DNA of 64,000 bases from Friedmanniella luteola (GTDB lineage Bacteria; Actinomycetota; Actinomycetes; Propionibacteriales; Propionibacteriaceae), in NCBI RefSeq assembly GCF_900105065.1, contig NZ_LT629749.1, positions 744,001 through 808,000 of the forward strand, given 5' to 3'. The notes beneath the pieces were generated by a model that saw only the letters and a list, made by a program, of their open reading frames with translations, made no database searches and was not told the origin of the DNA. Position numbers and translations under genes: made by a program. The number at the start of each line of letters is the position of its first letter. The stretch's first letter is position 1. Shown here one piece after another: positions 25,508-33,527 of the stretch.

Positions 25508-25540
25508 TGAGGGCCGGCTGACCAGGTCAGCCGGCCCTCA
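25508..25540. terminator. perfect 14-bp hairpin terminator
   Basis: TGAGGGCCGGCTGA (25508-25521) pairs perfectly with TCAGCCGGCCCTCA (25527-25540) around a 5-base loop. It lies 62 bases beyond the stop of the leftward small membrane protein gene and probably ends that transcript, and any transcript from the left. Confidence 0.75.
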
Positions 25541-25601
25541 CCGGGAGCGTGCAGTTCCCGTCGCCGATCAGGTGGGCGCGGTCACCGCGCCCGCGAGCAG
25601 A

Positions 25602-25886
25602 TCAGGCGTCGTAGACCTCGCGGCTGCCGGACTTGGCGAGGCCACGGGCCAGCATGTAGGCGATCGTCAGGTAGACGACGTAGCGGATGGCGGTGGTGGC
25701 GCCGAAGGGGTCGCCACCGGTGCCGTCGCCGCTGCCGTCGTAGAGGTTGGCGGTGACGACGACGGCCACGACCGCGAGCACGAAGGCGATGAGCTCGGTG
25801 GTCTTCGTCGCGTTCTTCGTCTCGGTGGACAGACGACGGGGGGCGTAGTCGACGTCGTTGCCGCGCGTGTCGGTGGAGGTGCTCAT
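25602..25886 (-). CDS. small two-helix membrane protein
   Basis: The 94-residue protein has a hydrophilic N-terminus (about 30 residues, Thr/Asn/Arg-rich) and two predicted membrane helices (about 32-48 and 66-84), joined by a Gly/Asp-rich loop. The ending is KSGSREVYDA. Similar small proteins of unknown function are widespread in Geodermatophilaceae-like genomes as far as I can judge. The ATG start follows an AGAGAG-type weak site. It is divergent from the TetR gene, and the dyad at 25958-25987 lies between them, so it may share TetR control. Confidence 0.75.
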   Translation of the reverse strand: MSTSTDTRGNDVDYAPRRLSTETKNATKTTELIAFVLAVVAVVVTANLYDGSGDGTGGDPFGATTAIRYVVYLTIAYMLARGLAKSGSREVYDA

Positions 25887-25957
25887 GAGGTGATCTCTCT
25901 GCTGGGTGCGGACCGTGGTCCCGCGCTGGCGGTGCCGGCTCCCGACATCTTCGCCAT

Positions 25958-25987
25958 GACCTACAAGCGATGTCTACGCTGTAGGTC
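25958..25987. promoter_or_regulatory. TetR-type operator between the small membrane gene and tetR
   Basis: GACCTACA (25958-25965) is the exact reverse complement of TGTAGGTC (25980-25987). Pairing continues inward (GCG/CGC) with a one-base bulge. The half-site TGTAG-TC/GA-CTACA recurs as the palindrome upstream of the desaturase gene at 26826-26841, so one regulator probably binds both. Confidence 0.6.
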
Positions 25988-26011
25988 TATGGCTTAGACG
26001 TTACAGGTAGG

Positions 26012-26800
26012 GTGGCGGAAGTCCAACCGGGCCCCCGTTCCGGGGCCCGCCGTTCCTCCCCTGAGCAGGCCTCCGTGACGAACGTCCCCTCCGGTCCCGC
26101 AGCCGGTGACAAGGCGGGCCAGCGCGTCCCGCTGACCCGCGAGCGCGTGCTGACCGCCGCCCTGCGCCTCGTCGACGACGAGGGTCTCGACGCCCTCACC
26201 CGACGACGGCTGGGCCAGGAGCTGGGCCGGGACGCGATGGCCCTCTACCGGCACGCGCCCGACCGGGCGGCGCTCCTCGACGGGATCGTCGAGCTGGTGC
26301 TCGACGAGCTCGACATCCCCGACGGCGGGCAGGACTGGCAGACGCAGCTGTCCCGCACGGCGCACGACTTCCGGCGGATCGGGCTGGCGCACCCGCACGT
26401 CGTCAGCCTGATCGTCACCCGGCCCCTGTCCACCCCGCTCGGCCTCCGGCCGCTGGGGACCCTCCGGCCGCTGGAGCGGCTGCTGCGGCTGCTCACCGAC
26501 GCCGGCTTCCCGCCCGACCTCGCGCTGAGGGTCTACCGCCTCTACATCGGCTTCCTCTACGGCCACATGCTCACCGAGCTCCAGGAGCTGGTGGCGGACC
26601 CGGAGGAGACGAACGACCTGCTCCGGCTGGGCCTGCACCGGCTGCCGCCCCGGGAGTTCCCCCTGATCCGGGGCCTGGCCCCCGTGCTCGCCGCCTACGA
26701 CGGCGAGGCGGAGCTGGACCAGGGCCTGGCCGTGCTCTTCACCGGGCTCCGGACAGAGCTGGCCACCGCGCAGGACGAGGAGCCGGACCCGCGGACGTGA
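26012..26800 (+). CDS. TetR-family transcriptional regulator with TetR_C-type ligand domain
   Basis: The 262-residue regulator has an N-terminal helix-turn-helix (TRERVLTAALRLVDDEGLDA followed by LTRRRLGQELGRDAMALYRH). A helical C-terminal domain resembles the TetR_C_1 type. Starts at 26012 (GTG) and 26075 (GTG) are both possible. The first 21 residues are low-information and the shorter form would be typical, but the longer one lies nearer the operator. A related palindrome precedes the desaturase gene just downstream, so the likely target is that gene plus its own promoter. The ligand may be a fatty acyl-CoA, as in other regulators of desaturases (inference). Confidence 0.85.
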   Translation: MAEVQPGPRSGARRSSPEQASVTNVPSGPAAGDKAGQRVPLTRERVLTAALRLVDDEGLDALTRRRLGQELGRDAMALYRHAPDRAALLDGIVELVLDELDIPDGGQDWQTQLSRTAHDFRRIGLAHPHVVSLIVTRPLSTPLGLRPLGTLRPLERLLRLLTDAGFPPDLALRVYRLYIGFLYGHMLTELQELVADPEETNDLLRLGLHRLPPREFPLIRGLAPVLAAYDGEAELDQGLAVLFTGLRTELATAQDEEPDPRT

Positions 26801-26825
26801 CCTTGGGCCGACGGTGTAGAGTTAC

Positions 26826-26841
26826 GTTGTAGATCTACAAC
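26826..26841. promoter_or_regulatory. perfect 16-bp palindromic operator of the desaturase gene
   Basis: GTTGTAGATCTACAAC is a perfect palindrome 83 bases before the desaturase start and 26 bases after the tetR stop. Its TGTAG-TC/GA-CTACA half-sites match the dyad upstream of tetR. Confidence 0.7.
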
Positions 26842-26924
26842 AGTGCGAGTTGGGTTCAAACCGCTGCTCACGTGTCGTCCTGTTGGAAGGCCTCGATCCC
26901 CGACCTTCCCGTGCACGTGCCTAG

Positions 26925-28046
26925 ATGGGCCCACCCGTGACTCTTCTGACCGACCCTCCCGCGCCCGCCGGCTCCCTGCCGGCGCCGGCCCGCCGCCGAC
27001 CGGCCGAGCGCGCCACCAGCGACTTCACCGCCCTCGCCAAGGCCGTGCAGGACGCCGGCCTGATGCGACGCCGCTACGGCTACTACTGGACCAAGCTCAT
27101 CGGCGCGGCCGTCCTGCTGGCGGCCTGGGCCGTCGGCTTCGTCCTCGTCGGGGACAGCTGGTGGCAGCTCGGCAGCGCCGTCGTCCTGTCGGTCCTGCTC
27201 ACCCAGACCGCGTTCCTCGGCCACGACGCCGCGCACCGGCAGATCTTCCGGTCGGGCCGGTGGAACGACTGGACCAGCCTGGTGGTCGCGAACCTGTTCG
27301 TCGGGCTCAGCTACGGCTGGTGGCAGAGCAAGCACACCCGCCACCACGCCGCTCCCAACGAGGAGGGCGCGGACCCCGACATCGACCTGGCCGTCATCGC
27401 CTTCACCCCGGCGCGCGCCACCCGGCCGCGCCCCCGCGCGCTGCGCTGGCTGGTCGCCCGGCAGGGCTGGTACTTCTTCCCGACCCTGCTCCTCGAGGGC
27501 GTCTCGCTGCACGCCGACGGTCTGATCCGCGTCCTCGGCCGCGGCAAGCTCAAGCGCCGCTGGGTCGAGCTGACGATGCTGGTGCTCCGTCTCGGCGGCC
27601 TGCTGACCCTCGTCTTCGTCGTGCTCCCCCCGGGCAAGGGTGCCGCCTTCATGGCGGTGCAGCTGGCCGTGTTCGGGCTGTACATGGGCGGCTCGTTCGC
27701 CCCCAACCACATCGGGATGCCCCTGGTGCCGGCCCGGCTGCGGCTCGACTTCCTGCGCCGTCAGGTGCTGATGAGCCGCAACGTCTCCGGTGGTCGGCCG
27801 ATGTCGGTCCTGATGGGCGGGCTGAACTACCAGGTCGAGCACCACCTGTTCCCCTCGATGGCCCGGCCGCACCTGCGCCGGGTGCAGCCGATGGTGGAGG
27901 CGCACTGCGCCGCGATGGGCGTGCCGTACACCCAGACCACCCTGTGGCAGTCCTACGGCATCGTCATCCGCTACCTGAACACCGTCGGGCTCAAGGGCCG
28001 CGACCCCTTTCTCTGCCCGCTCGTCGCCGGCCGCCGCGCCCTCTGA
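26925..28046 (+). CDS. membrane fatty acid desaturase (acyl-lipid or acyl-CoA type)
   Basis: The 373-residue di-iron membrane enzyme carries the three His boxes: HDAAH (100-104), HTRHH (137-141) and QVEHHLF (about 303-309). The QXXHH third box places it with front-end/acyl-lipid desaturases of the DesA3-like type. It would introduce a double bond into membrane acyl chains using oxygen and electrons from a reductase. Four hydrophobic stretches flank the boxes. ATG at 26925 or GTG at 26937 may be the start. The upstream palindrome and the adjacent TetR suggest repression by that regulator. A 30-codon membrane peptide gene follows 31 bases downstream and may be co-transcribed. No ferredoxin reductase gene is adjacent. 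Confidence 0.93.
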   Translation: MGPPVTLLTDPPAPAGSLPAPARRRPAERATSDFTALAKAVQDAGLMRRRYGYYWTKLIGAAVLLAAWAVGFVLVGDSWWQLGSAVVLSVLLTQTAFLGHDAAHRQIFRSGRWNDWTSLVVANLFVGLSYGWWQSKHTRHHAAPNEEGADPDIDLAVIAFTPARATRPRPRALRWLVARQGWYFFPTLLLEGVSLHADGLIRVLGRGKLKRRWVELTMLVLRLGGLLTLVFVVLPPGKGAAFMAVQLAVFGLYMGGSFAPNHIGMPLVPARLRLDFLRRQVLMSRNVSGGRPMSVLMGGLNYQVEHHLFPSMARPHLRRVQPMVEAHCAAMGVPYTQTTLWQSYGIVIRYLNTVGLKGRDPFLCPLVAGRRAL

Positions 28047-28077
28047 CGACCCGTTCCCGACCTCCCAGGAGAACAAC

Positions 28078-28170
28078 ATGCGGGTGTCCCGCGTCGGCTG
28101 CCTCGCCTCGATCGCCATCTCGCTCGTGCTGTCGGTGGTCCTGACCGTCCTGCTCAACCTGGTGTTCTAG
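28078..28170 (+). CDS. 30-residue single-helix membrane peptide
   Basis: This is a short gene: ATG, then 29 more codons and a TAG stop, preceded by a strong AGGAGAACAAC ribosome site. The peptide begins MRVSRVGC, is followed by about 20 hydrophobic residues and ends LNLVF. It would form one membrane helix with a short basic N-terminus and one Cys. Its position 31 bases after the desaturase suggests the same transcript. It could be a regulator or subunit of the desaturase, a membrane-stress peptide, or unrelated. I infer coding from the ribosome site, the clean helix and the codon use. Confidence 0.7.
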   Translation: MRVSRVGCLASIAISLVLSVVLTVLLNLVF

Positions 28171-28317
28171 CGTCGGCGGGCCCCGCGCCGCCGCGTCGGT
28201 CGGACCCCGCCATACCGGTCGCCGGGGGTCGGTGGTTGACTGCAGGGGAACCCGCGGTCAAGAGGCTGAGCCGCTCCACCTGGTGCCCGCACGGGCATCT
28301 GGACGAAGGAGCACGCC

Positions 28318-29253
28318 ATGTACCTCCACATCCAGAAGCTGATCAACGAGATCGCGACGGACGAGCCGGATCCCGGCGCCGCGAACGCCCTCCAGGAGGG
28401 CCTGGGCGGCCAGTTCGGCGAGATGCGCACGATGATGCAGTACCTGTTCCAGTCGATGAACTTCCGCGGCGACCCGTCGTCGCAGCCCTACAAGGACCTG
28501 CTGCAGGCCGTCGGCACCGAGGAGATCAGCCACGTCGAGCTGATCGGCACCACGATCGCCCGGTTGCTGGACGGGGCGCCGGGCTACACGGGCAAGCCGA
28601 GCGACCCGGTCGACAAGCCCGGGGCGAAGGGTGCCACGCCGCTGAGCATCGCCAAGGACACCGGCAACATCCACCACTTCCTGGTGGGGGCGCAGGGGGC
28701 GCTGCCCGTCGACGCGGTGGGCAACCCGTGGAGCGGCTCGTACGTCTACAACTCGGGCAACCTGGTCCTGGACCTGCTGTACAACCTGATGCTCGAGTCC
28801 ACGGGCCGGCTGCAGAAGTGCCGGATCTACGAGATGACCGACAACAAGGCCGCCCGCTCGACCATCGCCTACCTGATCGTCCGCGACCAGGCCCACGAGA
28901 ACGCCTTCGCGAAGGCGCTCGAGAGCCTGGGCGTCAACTGGGGCAAGGTGCTGCCGATCCCGAAGACCAACGCCGAGGCCTTCCCGGAGGTCAAGAAGCT
29001 GCTCGACCAGGGGCTGCAGAGCGTCCAGTACACCTTCGACGCCGAGCACGCGAGCCAGGCGGCCAAGCTCTACCGTGGCGCGTCGCCCTCGGGTGACGGC
29101 ACCGAGCTGAGCACCGCGCAGATGCCGCAGGGCGGCCCGCCGATCACCATCGCGCCCGAGCGCCGGGAGGAGTTCGCCCCCGGTCTGGACGCGGAGCTGC
29201 TGAGCCTGATCCAGGCCACGGCCGAGATCGAGATCGAGAAGGAGTCCAGCTAA
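28318..29253 (+). CDS. manganese catalase
   Basis: The 311-residue cytoplasmic enzyme breaks down hydrogen peroxide with a di-manganese site. The ferritin-like four-helix bundle shows the expected ligands: Glu35 (FGEMRTMMQYL), Glu69 and His72 (EEISHVEL), Glu near 160 (MLESTGR) and His near 192 (DQAHENAF). Length and the C-terminal tail fit the family. The ATG has a GAAGGAG site. The gene stands alone; the preceding 140 bases contain no obvious operator. Catalase next to a desaturase and the small membrane genes gives the impression of a stress island. Confidence 0.95.
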   Translation: MYLHIQKLINEIATDEPDPGAANALQEGLGGQFGEMRTMMQYLFQSMNFRGDPSSQPYKDLLQAVGTEEISHVELIGTTIARLLDGAPGYTGKPSDPVDKPGAKGATPLSIAKDTGNIHHFLVGAQGALPVDAVGNPWSGSYVYNSGNLVLDLLYNLMLESTGRLQKCRIYEMTDNKAARSTIAYLIVRDQAHENAFAKALESLGVNWGKVLPIPKTNAEAFPEVKKLLDQGLQSVQYTFDAEHASQAAKLYRGASPSGDGTELSTAQMPQGGPPITIAPERREEFAPGLDAELLSLIQATAEIEIEKESS

Positions 29254-29325
29254 CCCTGGACGGGCCTGAGGGGGGCGCGACCGTGACGACCCGGTCGAGC
29301 TCCCCCCAGGTCCTGCCCGGTCACC

Positions 29326-29946
29326 TCAGGCCCCGAGGTGCCGCCGGAGCCGCCGGCCGAGGTCGGTACGGGCGGGCCGGCGGGCCAGCGGCACGTCGTT
29401 GGCCCAGGTGGCGAGGAGCGTGACCGGGGACCGCGCCGCCGGCCGTCGCCGTGGGCCGGCCGGGGCCCCCGCCCCGGTCCGCACCCGGACCTGCGGCCGC
29501 ACGGGCGCAGGTCCACCGTTCACGGCGGCCAGGTGCTCGGTGAAGGCCGCCCGCCAGACCACCCGCTGGAGCAGCAGCTCGTCCCGCGGCCCGGCCCGGC
29601 CAGCCCGGGCCCGACGCCAGATGCCCTGCACGCGGGTCACGTCGAACGCCTCGCCCCAGGAGTCGGGCCGTTCCACCAGCTCGTCGACCAGCTCGGCGTC
29701 GCTCTCCTCCCACAGCCGCGGCTGCCGGACGGCCTGCCGCTGCCGCAGCGTGGCGCTGAAGTAGGGGACGCCGGCCCACCGGGGAACCAGCCGCCGGATC
29801 AGCGCGGTGTGCAGCGCGCTGGCCCGGCTCTGGGCGGTGGTCAGGCCCAGGGCGGCCAGCGGCTCCGCTCGCCCGGGTCGGCCCACAGGGCCAGCCCCAG
29901 CCCGCCGCGGGTGACCGTCCGGGGGAGCGTCGGCGTCCCGCTCAGG
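29326..29946 (-). pseudogene. frameshifted 3' remnant, possibly of an asparagine synthase-like protein
   Basis: Leftward coding sequence starts in one frame (GTPTLPRTVTRGGLGLALWA, ending DPGE) at about 29940. It continues after a frameshift near 29870 in another (LTTAQSRASALHTALIRRLV, then PRWAGVPYF and LLLQRVVWRAAF). The tail, with a W..AFD..RV..IW pattern and RVVWR.AF near the end, resembles the C-terminus of asparagine synthase-related proteins. The N-terminal glutaminase and most of the synthetase domain are absent. It ends at 29326 close to the catalase end. Family assignment is tentative; the broken state is clear. Confidence 0.45.
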
Positions 29947-29948
29947 GG

Positions 29949-30173
29949 CGCTTACCAGCGCGCCACCCGCTGCAGACCGGCCTCGACGCGGTCGGGGGAC
30001 GGCGCTGCGGCGTCGAGGGCGAAGGCCACGAGGGTCTGCACGGTGCTCCGGGGGGAGCGGTCGGGGCAGCGCCGGGTCGGCGCCAGGACATCGATGACTC
30101 GCCCGCGCGCCGGCCCTGGATGCGGAACGCGTGCTGCGATCGGCAGCCCGGACGCCGGCACCCCTTGCGCCAC
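29949..30173 (-). pseudogene. short coding-like fragment, unknown
   Basis: A frame of about 73 codons ends in TAA at 29952-29954 and reads STVQTLVAFALDAAAPSPDR near its end. This looks protein-like, whereas its first half is Arg/Pro-rich. It lies directly upstream of the broken gene at 29326-29946 in the same direction and may be another relic. I do not recognise it. Confidence 0.25.
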
Positions 30174-30199
30174 CGCTACTCATCGTTACTATGTACTGG

Positions 30200-30218
30200 T
30201 ACTCAGCGTCACTGAGTA
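30200..30218. promoter_or_regulatory. PadR-type operator
   Basis: TACTCAG (30200-30206) and CTGAGTA (30212-30218) are exact reverse complements separated by 5 bases. A second, offset pair ATGTACT (30191-30197) and AGTACAT (30215-30221) surrounds it. The site ends 19 bases before the padR start. PadR-family repressors bind ATGT-N-ACAT-like dyads, which suits autoregulation of this operon. Confidence 0.65.
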
Positions 30219-30240
30219 CATCACCGGAGGGAGGTGCTCG

Positions 30241-30570
30241 ATGGGCAAGCAGCTGACGGAGATGCTCAAGGGCACGCTCGAGGGCCTCGTGCTGGCGATC
30301 CTGTCGGGCCGGCCCGCCTACGGCTACGAGATCACCACGTGGCTGCGGGAGCAGGGCTTCACCGACCTCGCCGAGGGCACGGTCTACGCGCTCCTCGTCC
30401 GGATCGAGCAGCGCGGCCTGGTCGACGTGGAGAAGGTCCCGTCGGAGAAGGGCCCGCCCCGGAAGGTCTACTCACTCAACGCGCAGGGCCGCGAACAGCT
30501 CGACGAGTTCTGGAGGAACTGGAGCTTCCTCGCAGGACGTCTCGAACAGCTCCACGAAGGAGGTCGATGA
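30241..30570 (+). CDS. PadR-family transcriptional regulator
   Basis: The 109-residue winged-helix repressor starts MGKQLTEMLKGTLEGLVLAI, the classic PadR N-terminus. GYEITTWLREQGFTDLAEGT forms the recognition helix region, and PPRKVYSLNAQGREQLDEF forms the wing and start of the C-terminal helix (subfamily 2, short). The ATG follows GGAGGGAGGT. It is the first gene of a four-gene operon whose later genes encode an efflux-type ABC transporter. PadR repressors of this kind are displaced by the toxic compound that the exporter removes. Confidence 0.92.
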   Translation: MGKQLTEMLKGTLEGLVLAILSGRPAYGYEITTWLREQGFTDLAEGTVYALLVRIEQRGLVDVEKVPSEKGPPRKVYSLNAQGREQLDEFWRNWSFLAGRLEQLHEGGR

Positions 30571-30926
30571 CCATGTCCATCGCGAAGTTCACCACCAAGG
30601 TGATCGGCGACAAACGTCGCTGGCGCCAGTACAAGGCCCGCGCCCGGGCCCTGCCCGCAGCCCACCGCGCCGCCATCGAGGGGTTCGAGCGGTACCTGAT
30701 GGTCTTCGGCACCACCGACGCGGACAGCGCGGCGCAGATGTTCGAGGACCTCGTCGAGCTGTTCGAGCAGAGCGTGGCCGACGGGACCTCGGTGCGCGGG
30801 CTCGTCGGCGAGGACCCGCTGGAGTTCGCCGAGGCGTTCCTCGCCAACTACCCGGAGGGGTGGACCAGCAAGGAGCGTCAGCGGCTGACCGACGCGGTCG
30901 ACCGGGCGGCGGGGGACCGGCCGTGA
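30567..30926 (+). CDS. DUF1048-family protein
   Basis: The 119-residue soluble helical protein contains KVIGDKRRWRQYKARARALP and an FEDLVELFEQSVADG segment that match DUF1048. That family is repeatedly found beside padR and ABC exporter genes. Its ATG overlaps the padR stop by 4 bases, and its own stop overlaps the next gene's GTG by 4, so the operon is tightly coupled. Its function is unknown; the conserved pairing suggests it helps PadR sense or bind its effector (inference). Confidence 0.85.
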   Translation: MTMSIAKFTTKVIGDKRRWRQYKARARALPAAHRAAIEGFERYLMVFGTTDADSAAQMFEDLVELFEQSVADGTSVRGLVGEDPLEFAEAFLANYPEGWTSKERQRLTDAVDRAAGDRP

Positions 30927-31732
30927 CGGGCGGGAGGACGGGCACCTCGGAGCCGGCCGTCCGCGTGCGCGGTCTCGCGAAGTCCTACAAGGACCTGGCG
31001 GTGCTGCGGGGCCTCGACTTCGAGGTGGAGCGGGGCGCCATCTTCGCCCTGCTGGGCTCGAACGGGGCCGGCAAGACCACGGCGGTGAAGATCCTGAGCA
31101 CGCTGCTCAGGGCCGACGCCGGGACGGCCAGCGTCAACGGCTTCGACGTCGCCCGCGAGCCCGCGGAGGTGCGGCGCTCGATCAGCCTCACCGGCCAGTT
31201 CGCGGCGGTCGACGAGATCCTCACCGGGCGGGAGAACCTCCTGCTGGTGGCGCAGCTGCGCCACCTGCCCGACCCGGGCCCGGTCGCGGACGACCTGCTC
31301 GAGCGGTTCGGGCTCACCGACGCCGGCGGCCGGCGGGTCGCGACCTGGTCGGGCGGCATGCGGCGTCGGCTGGACATCGCGATGAGCCTGATCGGCGACC
31401 CGGCGGTGATCTTCCTGGACGAGCCGACGACGGGGCTCGACCCGGAGTCCCGCGTCGAGGTGTGGCGCACCATCCAGCGGCTGGCTGAGCAGGGGACGAC
31501 GGTGCTGCTCACGACCCAGTACCTCGACGAGGCCGAGCACCTGGCCGACCAGATCGCGATCCTGCACGAGGGCCGGATCATCGTGGACGGCACCCTCGCC
31601 GAGCTCAAGCAGCTGCTGCCGCCCGCGGAGGTCGAGTACGTCGAGAAGCAGCCGACCCTCGAGGACGTCTTCTTCGCCCTCGTCGGCACCCGGACGGCAG
31701 GACCGCGACCGACCACCGAGGAGCGAGCATGA
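30923..31732 (+). CDS. DrrA-like ABC exporter ATP-binding protein
   Basis: The 269-residue ATPase has Walker A GSNGAGKTT near residues 44-52, signature TWSGGMRRRLDIAMSL and Walker B PAVIFLDEPTTGLDP. The C-terminal region with VEYVEKQPTLEDVFFAL is characteristic of daunorubicin-resistance DrrA proteins. A GTG start overlaps the DUF1048 stop (GTGA). With the DrrB-like permease it should export drugs or lipids from the cell. Compared with classic DrrA (about 330 residues) the tail is shortened. Confidence 0.9.
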   Translation: MTGGRTGTSEPAVRVRGLAKSYKDLAVLRGLDFEVERGAIFALLGSNGAGKTTAVKILSTLLRADAGTASVNGFDVAREPAEVRRSISLTGQFAAVDEILTGRENLLLVAQLRHLPDPGPVADDLLERFGLTDAGGRRVATWSGGMRRRLDIAMSLIGDPAVIFLDEPTTGLDPESRVEVWRTIQRLAEQGTTVLLTTQYLDEAEHLADQIAILHEGRIIVDGTLAELKQLLPPAEVEYVEKQPTLEDVFFALVGTRTAGPRPTTEERA

Positions 31733-32496
31733 CGACCACCACCCATCCCGTCGGCGACACCGCCATCCTGCTGCGCCGGTCCCTGCGCCACGTCCTGCGC
31801 AGCCCCGACACCATCATCACCACGGCGATCATGCCGATCGCGTTCCTGCTGCTGTTCGTCTACGTGTTCGGCGGGGCGATCGACGCCGGGCCGGGCTCCT
31901 ACGTGAACTACCTGCTGCCCGGCATCCTGCTCATCACCATCGCCTCCGGGATCGCCTACACGGCGTTCCGGCTGTTCACGGACCTGAAGGGCGGGATCTT
32001 CGAGCGGTTCCAGTCGATGCCGATCGCCCGCCCGTCGGTCCTCTGGGCCCACGTGCTGACGTCGCTGGTGGCGAACCTGGTCTCGCTGGCGGTGGTCGTC
32101 GCGGTCGCCCTGGTGATCGGCTTCCGGTCCGCGGCGGGCGTGGGGGCGTGGCTGGCCGTCACCGGCATCCTGGTCCTGTTCACTCTGGCGCTGACCTGGG
32201 TGGCGGTGATCCCCGGTCTCACCGCGACGTCCGTGGAGGGGGCGAGCGCGTTCTCCTACCCGCTGATCTTCCTGCCCTTCCTCAGCTCGGCGTTCGTGCC
32301 GACCGAGAGCATGCCCGGCCCGGTGCGCGCCTTCGCCGAGAACCAGCCGGTGACGGCGATCGTCGACGCGATCCGCGCCCTCTTCGCGGGGCAGCCGGTC
32401 GGCTCCGACCTCGGGGTGGCCCTGGGCTGGTGCGTCGGCATCCTGGTCGTGGCCTACGTCGTCGCCACGGCCACCTACCGCCGGACGATCTCCTAG
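31729..32496 (+). CDS. DrrB-like ABC-2 permease
   Basis: The 255-residue membrane protein has six predicted helices. It includes SPDTIITTAIMPIAFLLLFV (first helix), a GGIFERFQSMPIARPSVL cytoplasmic loop and LPFLSSAFVPTESMPGPV near the fifth helix, all hallmarks of DrrB-type daunorubicin-family exporters. Its ATG overlaps the drrA stop by 4 bases. It is the last gene of the padR-DUF1048-drrA-drrB operon. Substrate unknown. Confidence 0.9.
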   Translation: MTTTTHPVGDTAILLRRSLRHVLRSPDTIITTAIMPIAFLLLFVYVFGGAIDAGPGSYVNYLLPGILLITIASGIAYTAFRLFTDLKGGIFERFQSMPIARPSVLWAHVLTSLVANLVSLAVVVAVALVIGFRSAAGVGAWLAVTGILVLFTLALTWVAVIPGLTATSVEGASAFSYPLIFLPFLSSAFVPTESMPGPVRAFAENQPVTAIVDAIRALFAGQPVGSDLGVALGWCVGILVVAYVVATATYRRTIS

Positions 32497-32519
32497 CGGG
32501 TGCTCCCCGCACCTCCTGC

Positions 32520-33170
32520 TCAGCCGGGGGCGCGTGCGCCGGTCCGGGCGCCGGTGGCGACCTCGGCGAGGTGGTCCAGCCGCGCCAGCTCCGAGGCGTT
32601 GAAGGGGTCGGGACCCACCCGGCCGACGAGCAGCGCCCGTCCCGGCGGCAGTGCGACGACGGCCACCTGGGTGGGTCCGGAGCCGGCCGGGCAGCCGTCC
32701 GGCAGCTCGACGGCACGGGTCTGCTGGAGCCCGGCCAGCGGGACCAGGTCCGAGGGCTCCAGCAGCGGGGCGCGCGCGGTGCGGAAGGTGAGCCGGTGGG
32801 GCAGCTCCACCAGCGCGGCCCAGGTGCCCCCGCACAGCAGCGGGGCGGCGGTGGCCAGGACCTGCGGCGCGAGCTCGGACCCGCTCCGGGTCAGCCGCTG
32901 CACCAGCTCGAGGTCCTGGTGGAGATCGGCCCCGGCCGGGTACTCGACCACCTGCTCGACGTCCACCCCGTCGAGGTCCTGGCAGTGCTGCACCACGAGG
33001 TCCAGCGGCTGCCCGGCCGGCACGTCCAGCAGCAGGTCCAGCACCACGTGGTGCGCGTCCTTGCGCCGGGTCTGCAACCGGTTGATGTCCACGCCCGCCT
33101 CGCCCAGCCGGGTCGCGACGCTGCCCAGCACCGTCGCCCCGGTGGCCATCCGGACCCGCATCAGGTGCAC
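32520..33170 (-). CDS. ACT-domain protein, amino acid-binding regulator type
   Basis: The 216-residue soluble protein starts with an ACT-like domain (about 1-80, HLMRVRMATGATVLGSVATR and GVDINRLQTRR), the fold that binds small effectors such as amino acids. A C-terminal domain of about 120 residues resembles a degenerate GAF fold (CGGTWAALVELPHRLTF). Such ACT proteins are common in actinobacteria and have no assigned role. The GTG at 33170 has a GGAG site 8 bases upstream; an ATG three codons later is an alternative start. The gene is convergent with drrB and divergent from the 76-residue gene. Confidence 0.7.
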   Translation of the reverse strand: MHLMRVRMATGATVLGSVATRLGEAGVDINRLQTRRKDAHHVVLDLLLDVPAGQPLDLVVQHCQDLDGVDVEQVVEYPAGADLHQDLELVQRLTRSGSELAPQVLATAAPLLCGGTWAALVELPHRLTFRTARAPLLEPSDLVPLAGLQQTRAVELPDGCPAGSGPTQVAVVALPPGRALLVGRVGPDPFNASELARLDHLAEVATGARTGARAPG

Positions 33171-33527
33171 GAGAGGCTCCGGCCCGGGCGCGCCTGTGGC
33201 GTGCGGTGGTGGTCGGACCTGCGGGGGACGCTGGGCAGGAGGGGCTCCCTCGGTGGAGTGCGGTCCAGGCTCGTGATCAACCGGTCGTCCTCTCATCCTC
33301 ACAGACGGCTCGGGTCGGAGGGTAGAGGCGGCTGGCCCGTCGCCCGATCCGGCCCGTACCGGGACGGTACCCGTGGGTCGCACGAGTCACACGGGTCACA
33401 GCGGGCGGCCGGGGAGGCCCGCTCCCCGAGATCTCGTCGCGCACCCGGGAGACAGCGGGTCCGGGTGGGTAGGGAGGACCACGATCGGTGGTCACGCCCC
33501 GATCCGGTCCACGACAGGAGGCCAGAG
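33171..33527. other. divergent intergenic region with candidate regulatory dyad
   Basis: 357 bases between the leftward ACT gene and the rightward 76-residue gene. They contain the inverted repeat GACCAC-GATCG-GTGGTC at 33477-33493, preceded by a possible -10 TAGGGA (33470-33475), and another short dyad CGTACCGGGACGGTAC near 33355. No protein or RNA gene is seen. Confidence 0.4.
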
